This document shows positions 45,680-57,390 of a stretch of 58,550 nucleotides of DNA, piece by piece. The stretch's first letter is position 1. Each line of letters begins with the position of its first letter. Source of the DNA: Rhynchosporium graminicola. Taxonomy: Eukaryota; Ascomycota; Leotiomycetes; Helotiales; Ploettnerulaceae. The notes below the pieces were generated by a model. It searched no databases. It saw nothing but the letters and a program-made list of their open reading frames with translations, and had not been told where the DNA came from. The stretch covers positions 1 to 58,550 of the forward strand of contig FJUW01000101.1 of the NCBI GenBank assembly GCA_900074885.1, read 5' to 3'. The position numbers and the translations under genes were made by a program.

Positions 45680-46913
45680 GGAGTTCTATTAGACTAATTT
45701 TAGTTAGTTATTATAATAAGTAGAGATAAAAAGCGATATAGAGAGTATTTTGAAACTTACTATAGTTACTATAGTATAGGTAGAAGATTATAAGTTATAT
45801 TTTCAGAATAACTATAGTTACTATAGTATAAATAGAATATAATCTAAAGAGTATTTAGAGACCTATTATAGTTAACTAGCTATAGCGCGGATAGATATTA
45901 TAGATTTCTTTATACCGGGACTAAAGTAGATAAGTACTCTCTACTTACTTATAATTATAAATACTTTCCTTTTTATAAACTTTAAATATAAGCTTATATA
46001 ACTTATTCTTATATCTTTCTACTATTATCGAATTCCCCTTAGCTTAGCTTATAAGAATTCTAAGATACCGAGGCAAGCGATAAGTAGATAGTCTACTACT
46101 ATTTCTTAGCGCTAACTAGTAATCTTTAGTATAAGGTCGAGAATAATAATAAGTATACTAATAACTTATAGCTAATAATACTTCTAAAAAGCATAATATT
46201 TCGAGAGCGAAAACTTATAGACTTACAGTTCGATAGAGTAGTCCTCTAGAGTAGAATTACTCTTATAGAACTAGTACTTATCCTAGTTTTAGTTATCACG
46301 TGCTTTAGTTATTAAATAAACTTCAGCTTAACTTACTTTATCTTAAGCTAGCTAGGTTTCGCTTCTCCGCTCTTTAGTATATAAGCTAAAGTAGCGCGGG
46401 TCTAAGGCCCGAAAGGATAAGGCGTTCTCGATAGTCTATAATAGAGTAAAAGGTCGAGTTATTAAGCGTCTAAGATATTTTATTATAAAAATCGCTCTTA
46501 AGTATAGTTTTCGATCTTATTATAAAATTTTATTATAAGGATATAAATATAGGATATACTAGATTACTAGATAAGTCGCGAGAGCTTATAAGCTCTGTAA
46601 GATAGTCTTATATAGCTAATATAAGGGAATAAAGGTTCTATATAAGACTAGCACTTCTGCTATTAGATAGGAGCTTCGTACTTAAATTTATATAATAATT
46701 AATACTTACTTATAATATCTTAATTCTAATTAAGAACCGAATTTCTTATTTACTTTACTTTATAGCTAATACTAACTAACGAGCTTATATTTCGCGTACT
46801 AGTTAGAACTAGGAATATTATAGAACTCTTATAAGTGCGCTACTAGTAGTTTACTTAATAATACTCTTTCTTCTAGTAATACTTTTACTTCTATTAATAA
46901 GAGAAAACCCGTA
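45680..46913. other. Degenerate sequence without recognised gene
   Basis: Two direct repeats of AACTATAGTTACTATAGTATA-like sequence occur at about 45758 and 45808. The rest is RIP-like with a more GC-rich patch near 46360-46440 (GCGCGGGTCTAAGGCCCG). No coding motif could be assigned. Confidence 0.5.
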
Positions 46914-47130
46914 TATTATAGGGCGAATATAAAGTATATAGTATAAAAGCTCATCTATATTATAAGGAGAATTAACTAAGGAGGGAAGGGAGGAATAAAA
47001 GTCTCCCTTCGAAGAAAAGATAATACTATAGCCGCTAGTAGTAGTAGTATTAGAATACGTATAATAATACGTTAGGTACTAGCGTAGATGCCTTAGGCTT
47101 TAAGTATACTAATAAGTATAACTTATTATA
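46914..47130 (-). repeat. 3' LTR of Gypsy B copy 2 (217 bp)
   Basis: On the plus strand it runs from TATTATAGGGCGAATATAAAG to GTATAACTTATTATA. It is followed by TTACTCTTTTCC, the complement of the purine tract. Confidence 0.92.
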
Positions 47131-47149
47131 TTACTCTTTTCCTATATCG

Positions 47150-50100
47150 AGGTTAGGGCTATCTAGTCTATTCTTCTCTTCTTACTTATTAAGTACTATA
47201 ATAGTAGTAAGAGCTACTTCTAGTTCCTATATTAGTTATACGTAACTTATCTATTTAACTAGATACTTCTTCTTTATTTAGCCTCCTTATCGAAAGGATC
47301 TCTACGCTAGGATTTCTTTAACTTCGAACTCGTTTTTATCTACTACTAGTAGTAGTAGTAGCTATAAGTTATCTTATATTTAGCTTAGTAGTAAGTTAGT
47401 AATAACTAAGCGTAATAACTATATATAAAAAATATTATATATTTCTAGCGGTATATTTAAGCGATAGTTATACGACCTAATGACTTCGAGTACTATATAC
47501 TTAGCTTACTTTATATCGAGTTTCTTCGCGGGCCAATTCGTACGAATATTCCGTAGACTTAACTAGACTTTATCTCTAACTTTAAACTCTAAGGCTTACT
47601 AATAATACTAATTAGTAATATCTTCTTAAACTTACTATACTACTACTATTACTATCTATATCTATTCTCTAGTATCTTATAGCTCCTTTAAGATTATATC
47701 TGCCTTTTAAATAAGTAAGTAGTTAGTAGTAGTAGTAAGTTCGTTTTCGATATCTAAATCGACGTATTATACGTAATAACTATAAGTTAGAAAGAAAGGG
47801 CTTACTCTTATTAATATAGCGTCTCGATTATTAATTACTACCTCTACTAATAGTAGTATATTAAACTAATTATCTTATACGAAGTCTATAAATATATATA
47901 AATATATCTCTAATATCTAGTTTATCCTCTTTATAGAGCTATTAGTTTCTAGGTAATAAGCTATAGAGAAGTACCGCGTAATCCCTAGTAAAGAATATAT
48001 CTATATCTATAATATTCTAATAAACTATTTCCCTTAGTTAGATATAATTATATATAATAATATATATTATCTATAGTAAACTTATATAAACTATTTTACT
48101 ATAACTTCTGCGTTAATTAATAGTAATCTATTATATATAATTCCCTTCCTAAGCTAATTAGTTACTATAATTAAGTTCGTATATCTTTTACTTTCTAGAA
48201 GATCGATAATAAAATCAATAGTATTTTCTTACTAGATCTAGTCTAGTAATAGTAGTAGCTTAAGGAATCCTTACCTCTAGTCTCGCTACCTCTTATTCTT
48301 TCTATAAGTACTATAGTTCTGAATAAACCTTCTTATATCTTCTGATATTTATAGCTAGAAGAACTATCGACTTATAGTAGTAATAGTTAAATCTTATCCT
48401 AAGTATCTATATATCTTAGTATTATATATCGCTTAGATTAACTTTATTTATAGTTTTTCAGAATCGAGTACTTATAATCTGCTTTAGAATTATAGTTTAC
48501 TTACTTCCAATAGTAAGTATTCTAATACTAATATTTTCAACTTTAGTATAATAGGGAATACGCGCTACTTATCGCGTATTACCTTAGCTACTCCTTAGTA
48601 TATACTATTAGCTTATTCTACTTATAACTAAAGTTCCTTAAGCGGTATAAAAGTAATAGTAGTAGTATTATTATCCGAGGCGGCTTTATTAACTACTTCG
48701 AGTTCTTTAACTTATAGAGATTTATTCTATAGTCGTAAGGCTTCTTCTTCTTCTTAGCGTCTTCGATCTTATTATATTATAACTAAGCCTACTACTACTA
48801 TCCCTTATAGTAGTAGTAATTCTTATAGTGCCTTTAGCTTAATTAGTTAGACTAACTAGTACTAGAGTCGTTTATCTTCTATACTATAGGATATATCTTA
48901 TTTATATTATAAGAATATATTTACGCGCTTATTTTCTTTCCTAAGGATAAAACTAATCGTATAGTTAAACTATAAGAGAAGTAGCGACTATTATATTTAT
49001 CGCTCTATAAGCTACTATACTATTATAAAATACTCGAGGTTCTTATAATTAATACGAATATAGAATTCTTATACGCTTCTTAATTCGTACTACTACTTCT
49101 TATAGTAATATATAATTACTAATATTTCCTTATTATAGATTTCGTAGTTATATTTAGCTAGAGCGTTTTTCTTCGAGAAGAATACGTAAGATTATAAGTA
49201 TTCTTAGTTATCGAATTATATAAGTACCCTTTCTATTACTTATTCAGAAGAGTCTATTTTAAGTATTTTTTCTTAGTCGAAGTTGAACTATATAAGTATA
49301 AGTCTAGTAGTAAATATATCTTTTAACTTCTTAAATACTTTATCTATAGCTTTATCCTATTATTATAGCTACTCCTTATAAGTAAGCTATATTAGTAGTA
49401 GTATAATCGTTAAGTAATCCTTAATAAATATCTAATAGAAATTCGTAAATACTAAGAAGTTTCGTACTCTTTTTACTAAGGTTAGAGGTTCTTATTCTCG
49501 AATCGCTTATAATTTCTTAGGGTCTATCTAAATACTCTCTTTTATATCGATTATAAACCTAAGGTATTTTATTATTTATACTTCGAATTCGAATTTATTA
49601 ATATCTAGTTATAGTCTAGCTTCGCGTAATCTTATTATAACTTTCGCTACTTACTTTCGGTAGTAATAATAGTTACTATCTATATAGATCAGAATATTAT
49701 TAATATAAGTAGAATAGAATTCGTCTAAGTAATTATATAAAGCTTATTTAATATATTATTAGAACGTACTTAGAGCGTTCGCGAGTCCGAAGAGGGTTAC
49801 TAGCTACTCGTATAGATTATATCTTATACGAAAAGCTATCTTCTATTTATTACTAATAGGAATATATATCTTATAAAAAGTAATAGTAATATTTAGTTTC
49901 GTAAACTATTTCGTTTTCTTTATATTCTAGAGAGTCTTATAGATTAGTAATAGTAAGTATTAATCCTTTTTTATAATTCGATTTAACTTATAATAGTCGA
50001 TATAAAATTATAGCTTACCTTCTAGTTTCTTTATAAATAAGATAGAGATAATAATAAGCGAGTTACTAACTCGAATAAATCCTTTATCGAGGAGCTTTAT

Positions 50101-50920
50101 AAGAGTCTTCTATAGTACTAAGAGTTTATCGCGAGATATATTATATAAGGGGCCCTAAGGTATTATAAGTTCCTTACTATTATATAGTTCAAGTTCAATC
50201 TTATAGTTAATCCCGAGATCTCGTAGTAGTAGTAATACATCTGCCTTCTTATTATTATATAAGTCGAAGTACTTATATAGCTACTTAAAAAGTCTCTCTC
50301 GCAAGTTAATCTTTATCTTTAGTATAAGAGCTTTCTAGATATCTATTATACTTATAGTAAATACTTATACTTTCTTATATAGCTATCCTCAAGTAAGCTT
50401 ATTAAATACTACTACTAATATTACGAAGTACTCGAGTTCGTAGTCCGGCTCCTATACCCGGTTACATAAGGTCGTAATAGTAGTATTAATATAGTATTAT
50501 AACTTCAGGGCGATTATACGTATATAGTTCTTCTTAAATTATAATAATCCTAAAATCAGGTTATAATCTTTAAAGCGTAATACTATATAGAAAAAAGCCC
50601 TAGCTTCCTTATAACTATTAATATCTATCTCTATAACTACTACTTCTATAATAAGACTTATTTCTCCTTCGAACGAACTTATTTCGATAAGGGAAATAGG
50701 GAAACACTAGAGGTAGTAGCGAGTAGTAAAGCGAGAATTAATAATACTATATAAAAAGCACTTAGTATTAAGTAAAGTCTTAGCGTAATACTCTTTATTA
50801 ATTATTATAAATACTAAGAAAAGGGCTCTATTTATTATATCCTTAAACTAGGTCTAAACTTTTACTACTACTACTTATTTAACCTCCTTTTACTTCTATT
50901 AGCGATTTTAGATAAAAGCT
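47150..50920 (-). pseudogene. Broken pol of Gypsy B copy 2 (RT, RNase H, integrase, chromodomain)
   Basis: In coding direction: RT begins with a LLDKGFIRVSNS stretch near 50080-50050, and its active site reads Y-I-N-N at 49696-49707 where YVDD is expected. RNase H follows. Integrase has IDFIIDLLESKRYTNLIIVT near 48220, which includes the first catalytic Asp. A chromodomain near 47190-47340 reads FEVKEILA, then KKYLVK*ISYV and ELEVALTTIIVL. Stops are of RIP type. Boundaries are approximate. Confidence 0.85.
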
Positions 50921-52060
50921 ATTCTTTTCCAAAGCTCTCTAACTCGGAGCTCGATCTTTCTATCTTAATTTCTTTTAGCTTTAACTTCTTTATCTTTATT
51001 TTAGCTACTATTACTTAGCTTTTCTTCTTCTTAGTTATAGCGAGTTTTATATAGTAATTATAGACTATATATCTATCTTATCTATAGTAGAAGTAAAGTC
51101 GCTTCGCTTTCTATCTCTCGATCTCTATAGAGCTTATCTATTAGGGTTCCTTCTTTATTATTATAACTATAGTAATAATAGAAGTTACTTCTTAATCTAT
51201 CGAGTCTATTACTTATTAGTCTATCTTAGGAGACTACTTATATATTTACTTCTATAAGTCTACTCTAGCTAATAGCTCCTTAACTTCAGCTAGCTAGTCG
51301 CTAACTATATATAGTTACGAATAGTACTCTTCGTACGACTATTCTTCCTTTATACTAATAGTACTACAGACTAAAGTAGTAATAATAATTACTTTTAAGT
51401 AACTCTTCTTAATTATATCTGATTAGTCCTATCCTTCTGCTTCGAGGATTAGCTAATTAAAATTATTAAGGAATTCGTTTGAAAGATAATTTCCCTACTT
51501 AATCTTATTTAGCTAGCTTATAGCTTTCTATTACTAGTAAAAGTTACGAAAAGTAGTAACTATCTATCGAAATAGCCCTTCGAGTAGTAACTGCCTTTAT
51601 TACTAGGTAAAGCTTATCTATAAGTAAATTCGGCTTATAGCTTTATCTAAGAGATAGCTGAACGCGTATTATATTTATTTCTTCTTATTACTAATAGCAG
51701 TAGTATCGATCTCTAGTTTCGCTTATAAGATAACCTCGAATTAGGGGTATAAGGCTAAGTCGGTACTATCGAAATTTTCAGGTTTCAGTATATATTACTT
51801 CGTAGCTATAGTTAGCTCCGGAGTTATTAACTATATCGTATTATTTAGAGTTAGTACTACTAGTAGTACTAGCTTTACGTTTCGTTATTCTATATCTTCG
51901 ATCCTACTAGCTAAGGTAGCTATCGAACTTACTTATTATACTACTAGCTTAGTAACTTATTATCTTTATGCCTCGAAGGTATCTAGTAGCTACTAGGGGG
52001 GCTATTCTTCTGCTATTGTAAACTATTTATCCTAGTATTATTATAATTACTACTTATATA
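50920..52060 (-). pseudogene. Broken gag of Gypsy B copy 2
   Basis: A CX2CX4HX4C zinc knuckle lies at 51054-51095 with Cys, Cys, His and Cys all reading Tyr codons (TAC, TAT, TAT, TAC). A Lys-rich tail (ITKKKS) follows it. The knuckle and the RT active site are 1388 bases apart, so they are in different frames. That means either a gag/pol frameshift or an indel. The N-terminal limit is uncertain. Confidence 0.7.
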
Positions 52061-52078
52061 ATAGTTATATAAATAGCC

Positions 52079-52380
52079 GGATCTATTATATATAGTCTGA
52101 GGCGTCTATTCTATATCGTAAGTAAAGTAGTCGGATCTATCTATATAGTCCGAGGCGTTTATCTCCGTATTATAAGTAAAGTAGCTGGATCTGTTATATA
52201 TAGTCCGAGGCGTCTATCTCTGTATCGTAGGTATGCGTATAGTAATAGTAAAGCTAGGGTACTAGCTTTCTTACGTATATATATCGTCTACTGCTCGAAA
52301 GCAGATCCTCCTGTATTTAATTAAGAATATTAGGCGTAAGTAAGGCAGCCGGATCTACTATATATAGTCTGAGGCGTCTA
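52079..52380 (-). repeat. Leader tandem repeats of Gypsy B copy 2 (four units)
   Basis: Units carrying GGATCTA...TATATAGTC(C/T)GAGGCGT start near 52080, 52133, 52186 and 52350. The first three are spaced about 53 bases. The last is separated by a 110-base block that is itself repeated after it (CTAGCTTTCTTACGTATATA and TTAGTTTTCTTATATATACG). The palindromic centre TATATA and GAGGCGTCT are the most conserved parts. Confidence 0.8.
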
Positions 52381-52515
52381 TCTCTGTATCGTAGGTATAT
52401 ATATAGTAATAGTAAGGCTAAGGTATTAGTTTTCTTATATATACGTATTATCTACTGCTCGAGAGCAGATCCTCCTTTATTTAATTAAGAATATTAGGAA
52501 TAATTATAATTAGGA

Positions 52516-52732
52516 TATTATAAGGCGAATATAAAGTATATAGTATAGAAGCTTATTTATATTATAAGGAGAATCAACTAAGGAGGGAAGGGAGGAATAA
52601 GAGTCTCCCTTCGAAGAAAAGATAATGCCGCGGCCGCTAGTAGTAATAGTATTAGAACACGTATAATAATTCGTCAGGTACTAGCGTAGACGCCTGAGGC
52701 GTCAATCATACTAACGGGTGCAACCTGTCACA
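52516..52732 (-). repeat. 5' LTR of Gypsy B copy 2 (217 bp)
   Basis: On the plus strand it runs from TATTATAAGGCGAATATAAAG to GGGTGCAACCTGTCACA. The outer half keeps CA/TG and GCGGCCGC, while the inner half is mutated, so mutation fades towards the element's edge. Confidence 0.92.
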
Positions 52733-53900
52733 GACTCCTTCCTCTAGACTCCTACTAAGCTAGACTCTATTACGTAACTCTAGCCGGGAGAATCTCTAGC
52801 TAACTAACTAACTCTATAGTTACTACTAAATATAATAAGATAATCCTTAGGTTACGTAACTCCTAGAGCTTATACTATCCCTTAAGGTATATCTTTATTA
52901 GCTTACGTAATCTATGTAGTATCCGTAACCTCAGAATATCACAAGATCAGGAAACCTCGAAACTTAGGATCGCTATCTTAGGTAGTCGGATAAATCGTAA
53001 GTAGGATTCAAAGAAGCCCGAAGAGTATATCTTTCATAAGGGCTAAGAGTACTAGATTAGAAGATCCATCATAGTATATAAAAAGCTTATTCTATTAAGC
53101 TTATAAGAATAGTTATACTATTACTCTATAGTACTCTAGTATTATTCATAAAATATTAGCGTATCTTAGTAATTGACTAGCTTAATGTAGAACTGTTTTC
53201 GTGTCTTATATTAATATGAATAGGTATTGATATAAGCGGACTATAAGTATAGCTTTCTCCTTTCTTACTCTTCTTTCTTATCCTTTAGATATACTTAAGA
53301 AAATAGTATATAGAGGGTATAAGGAATACGCGGGCTTAAAAGGTATTTAAGGAACTATTAATCACAATAATATACTAATATAAGAGCTATAGAGATATAA
53401 TAAGTAGTCTCTATAAGGTACGTTAAAAATAGATCTCTTCTATTGCTGATCATATATAGCGTTATAGCTACTCTCAGCCTTAGTAATTATACCCTAACCT
53501 AGCAGCTTCCGCAAACTTGAAGCCTTATCAATTAGTGAAGGGCGTGATGTTATAAATAGAACGGTAACGGAATATTAAGTACTACATATGATTATAATAT
53601 ATTACGAAGAATAATATGACTTAGTATTATAGGATGTATAAATTACTCTGCGGTTTCCATATCCTAGAAATTCCGATATGGAAATTTATAGTAATGATAT
53701 ATATACTAAGGGTAGACTTAACCCTATGTATAACGCCATCCTCGGTAGGTAGCGACTGCTGTAAGTGCCACTATCTATTGGAGACCCCCATTCCTCTAGT
53801 CACAATCTAAGAGCGGATACTATAAATATTAATAATAGACTTTTAGATGACTAGACCTGCTTATAGAATAAAAGCTATTTAAGCGATATCGCTAACGTAA
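52733..53900. other. Weakly mutated unique sequence
   Basis: The RIP signature fades from left to right, and TG and CA become common after about 53150. No gene is recognised. A hairpin lies at 53654-53684. A run resembling ordinary intergenic DNA follows to 53900. Confidence 0.5.
53654..53684. other. Perfect 10-bp inverted repeat
   Basis: TTTCCATATC (53654-53663) and GATATGGAAA (53675-53684) are exact complements around an 11-base loop. It could form a hairpin or be the joined ends of a lost small element. It is not followed by a T-run, and nothing suggests a terminator. Confidence 0.6.
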
Positions 53901-54657
53901 TTATCGCTGTAAGTCTCCAGAAATGTGTAACTTCCCATCAACTAATATTTTACCCTCACAGTGGGGACAGGGATGTTCATTCCTCTCAAGACGATTGTGA
54001 CGAAGCTGGATCACAGCCCAGAGAATCTTTTTCTTAGTGCGCTGTACTAGGCCAATCCTTTTGGTAATTATTGGCCGGCATGACTGGGCGAAAGAAGTCG
54101 TCGAAGCGTTTATGATACAAGGGTCGGTGGTTAATTTGAGCCTCAATAGACTGCGCCAAGTGCCTTGCCAAGCCTTCCTTCGGAGCCTTTTGAAGATTCG
54201 TAACCTTCCTCACCTAACAATTCGTAGTCCACACGGTTGTATCACGCCTGAAGTCCGCCAACATCTCAAGGCGCGCACACATACAGAGGATCTGTTCCCA
54301 TGGCGCGTACTTGGCCTGGAGAATATTGGTGGAAGAAAGTAGAGTAGCCAAATAACATAGGAGGAGCAATACCAGTTACTCGATAATCGATACAAGTACT
54401 TGCACGACCGGGAAACTGTTACAGAAAGGCGAAAAATGCAACGGAATGCCTACCACAAGCGGCGACGGCGGTAGCAGAAAAGGTGTGGGAACAGAAGCTC
54501 TGGAAAAGCGTAGTTGTCTTTCTTAGAAGGTTTGGAAACCTTGAGAGTAATCTATGGAAGAGAGAGGTCTGTGCGCTACTAGCTAGGTGCAAATCCAGTG
54601 ACATTACAAGTCCACTACTACCGAGTCTCGCCCCGAGACCTCTCTTTCCTGAGTTCT
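53901..54657. pseudogene. Unmutated island with unidentified gene relic
   Basis: About 750 bases have normal base composition and long open stretches on both strands but no full gene. On the minus strand, 53901-54146 reads RTKKKILWAVIQLRHNRLERNEHPCPHCEGK, with a CxxC pair. On the plus strand, 54001-54342 is open, and 54387-54657 is open (EKVWEQKLWKSVVVFLRRFG). A third plus frame near 54362-54470 reads EEQYQLLDNRYKYLHDRETVTERRKMQ, a charged helical stretch ending in Arg. Frames change along the strand, as expected of a relic with indels or introns. The CPHC part faintly resembles the C-terminal zinc motif of LINE polymerases; this is a guess. Confidence 0.35.
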
Positions 54658-54679
54658 AATACGCTATGGAATACCTGTA

Positions 54680-56437
54680 AATATATATCTCGAAAGCCAC
54701 GTACTCCCAAAACTCTCTTCAGATAACTCCCCTTCGAGACAGAGAATATCTCTATCTTATATCAGGACCTTATACCTATATATCTTAACTCTATAATTAA
54801 TAACTCCTGAACTTCTATATATATTATCAAACTCCCTACTCCTGCTGCTATACCCCTAGTATAGAATCTCTAGCTAAAACCTCTATTTTTCGACCTGTTC
54901 TGAGCTCTACTAGCAGAGAATATTTACCCTTCTTAGCTCTAAGGTTTTGATATAATAGTAGTCTTTCCTCCTATCTATTCATAAGGTATGAGTTTCGCAT
55001 ATAAAAGGGCTTTATTTAATCGATATAGAAGTGTTATAGTATAGGTATTCCGTCGATTTGCTATAAGGTATACGATTTACTATATTCGCTACTTATACTA
55101 GAGACTACGAAAGGACCTCTCTAGCTTAGGCGTAGCTTTTATCTAGCTATAGTATAATCGTAGAGTATAACTATAGAGCTAATACCCGGATATTATCTTC
55201 TAGATACTCTTAAATCATATATCTCTTTCCGTCTTATTCTCTCTAGGTATAAGGCTATATCTACCTATTCTAATTTAGTAGCTTATATCCTAATATACTC
55301 TAATACCTTATCTCCTTATTCTTTATTCTCTTTACTATCTGCTCCCTAAAGCATATCAGGGAATCCTTATAAATCCAGCTCTTAATAAATCGCTCTAATA
55401 TAATATGCTAGAAAGGCAAGGTCTACTTCTGACCTGGGCTAGTACTTACGGTATATATAGAAAGGGGAGTAGCTAAGGAACCTAATCTCTCTTAAATTCA
55501 TCTTAAATACTACCTTTTGAAGCTTAATAGTATAGTTAGGACCGGTCTTAGTTATCGCTTACTAGACCAGGTTAATAGCCTTCTCTGCTATACCTATAGA
55601 CTTCTTAGAAGCTAAGGGTAAGTTAAGCTATAAAATACCTTTCTTACTTATATAGTTTCTGATTTCTTCCCTAAAGTGACTTCCAGGATTAATATAAAAG
55701 CTAATAGGTATACTATCTGTCTTAAAGAGAATATCTAGCGATATTTTAATATATTCCGAATTAGCTACTATATAAGGAAAGGCCCAAACTAGCCTAGAGA
55801 AGTAGTTTATAATAATAAGAAGGTATCTATAACTCTCAGGCAGTTGTATAAAAGGTCTATAGAAGTCTACCTTAAGTAATTCTATTAGTGCAGAGACTAT
55901 TATCTAGGAGAGTAGTACTGACTTTTAAGCCGGTCCGTATTTCGCGTATTAAAGAAAGCTAGTAATATATAGAGTAATATCCTTAGTGAGTATAAGCTAG
56001 TAGACGCCTCTGAGTTTTCTAGTAGTAATAGTCGATACAAAATGTCCTCTCTTATTATACGCTTTTACTAAAGCTTCTATAACTTATCCTAGTATAAGAT
56101 AATATTTATATACTTCTCTCTATTTATATTATAATACCTTATGCTTCTACTTATATTTCTTATATCAGAGCTCTAGGGATCTCTTCCTTATGCGATCTAT
56201 ACTATCTAAGTAGATACTATAGATAAGGAACCTAATGATATCCTTATACTAGTATATCTTCTTATAAGCTTCTGAAGAGGATATCAGCTCGACTATTACT
56301 AGCTTCGATAACTAGTAAGTCTCCGCAGATAAAGCTTTAAATATTTCATAGAGAAGCGTATCTTCTAAACTTATAGTCTAGTAAAGGGTAAGCTTAACTA
56401 TAAGGTTATATCCTAGAACCTTCCTCCTACTACATAT
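54680..56437 (-). mobile_element. LTR-element fragment H (integrase region)
   Basis: A moderately mutated retroelement fragment that keeps more CA and TG than the Gypsy copies. The minus strand encodes an integrase (55300-56300). The part at 54680-55300 is downstream of it and holds no recognised motif. No LTR was found at either side; the right edge touches LTR F at 56438. Confidence 0.65.
55300..56300 (-). pseudogene. Broken integrase of fragment H
   Basis: In coding direction: a zinc-binding region near 56160-55950 (KAYNKRGHFVST, YITSFLQYAKYGPA). Then comes the catalytic core beginning LLKVDFYRPFIQLPESYRYL near 55870, with its Asp at 55865-55867, and continuing IIINYFSRLVWAFPYIV. The part that should hold the second Asp reads ISFYINPGS. 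Further on, NLREIRFLSYSPFYIYRKY near 55500 matches the usual downstream part. It differs in sequence from the integrases of A, B and G, so it is a separate family. Gypsy is more likely than Copia by order of motifs. Confidence 0.7.
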
Positions 56438-56653
56438 TGTTGGATTTGTAACCAGTACCTTGGTCAGTTTTGCCTGCATCGGCATACACACCCTGTACCT
56501 TGTTAGTACATGGTCTTAGTACCTGGTTCAGTACCTTGCCCATGTACCTTGTTGTACCTGGCACCTACACCCTGTACCTTGTTAATAGCCTGTACCCTGC
56601 ATACTCTATTAGAGTTACCATGAAGGTTCTCGATAGAGTTCTACTACTCTCTA
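56438..56653 (+). repeat. LTR-like repeat F, copy 2 (nearly unmutated)
   Basis: It begins TGTTGGATTTGTAACC and is rich in ACCTTG and GTACC motifs (CCCTGTACCTTG occurs twice). It is cut at 56652-56653 (TA) by a pogo-type transposon. A RIP-mutated reverse copy lies at about 6815-7036. A 67-codon open frame at 56470 is part of the repeat and not taken as a gene. Confidence 0.65.
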
Positions 56654-57390
56654 CAGTGAAACCCCTGTTATAACGATCACTGTTATAACGATATTTCCAT
56701 TATAGCGATATATTTCCACAGACGGAGCGTTTTCTTATATAATTCCTAATATCAACGATATCGTTACTAAATTACCGTATATCGTTATATCAGTTTAGCT
56801 CGGTATGCCTCGAATATCAATTACAATTAAGTAGCGATAAGCTCTACGACGCTAGCGAAGCTCCCAAACGCTTATACTATCTCATAAGGCTTATATTAAT
56901 TAGTTCTATACTTAATTTAACTATAAGATTAGCTAGTTAACTATATCAGAGTCTCTTAGAGCTCATTTCTCCCACCTTAATAACACGTCTATAGCTTCAG
57001 TAATTAATAGTATATAGTCACGATTATAAGTAGGCTATTAGGAAGACTTAGAGCAGATTCTTATATAATAGTAGCTTCGGATTGAGGCTCGCGGAGGGTT
57101 TACAATAGGTAAAATCATACGGCAGAAGGCGTAGACTCTCTAGTACTAATTACCTTAATATCAGAGTAAGCCTTACCCTGAATTCAGTAAACGCTAGCTT
57201 GAAAGCTATAAGAAGAGATATAACATACGAGTATAATAGCGCTTTGAAGAAGACGCCTCTATACTAGAATCGACTGAAGACGAGATGAAGGCTCTACGAA
57301 CACTAGCTAGCGAATATAACAAGGAGGATATATATAATATGGACGAAACCGGCTTATTCTGGAGAATGACCTCTTCTCGCGGTCTATTAA
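56654..57390 (+). mobile_element. pogo-type DNA transposon, left part
   Basis: The left end CAGTGAAACCCCTGTTATAACG directly follows a TA, as in Tc1/mariner-superfamily elements. Inside it, CTGTTATAACGAT is repeated at 56665 and 56680. The transposase frame follows. The element is cut at about 57390 by LTR element E and its right end is not in the window. Confidence 0.8.
56850..57390 (+). pseudogene. Broken pogo-type transposase (DDE_1), N-terminal part
   Basis: The best part reads LESYKKRYNIR near 57200, the end of a CENP-B-like helix-turn-helix domain. Then, after about 30 codons, DIYNMDETGLFWRMTSSRGL follows at about 57328-57387. The Asp of MDETG at 57342-57344 is the first catalytic residue of DDE_1 transposases. 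Stops and Tyr/Asn changes upstream show RIP. The second and third acidic residues are beyond the break at 57390. Confidence 0.85.

Larger units (their letters stand above)
46914..52732 (-). mobile_element. Gypsy family B copy 2, full length
   Basis: LTRs of 217 bases are at 46914-47130 and 52516-52732. The interior on the minus strand runs from leader repeats and gag with zinc knuckle (right) through RT and integrase to a chromodomain (left). A purine tract lies beside the left LTR. The flanks are CCGTA (46909-46913) and GACTC (52733-52737), so no target duplication is visible. One flank may have been replaced by recombination or deletion. The chromodomain places B among chromoviruses. Confidence 0.9.

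Noticed and set aside
56470..56673. 67-codon plus-strand frame rich in Tyr, Leu and Pro
   Set aside because: It lies in LTR-like repeat F and runs into the end of the pogo element; it reflects repeated ACCTTG/GTACC motifs.
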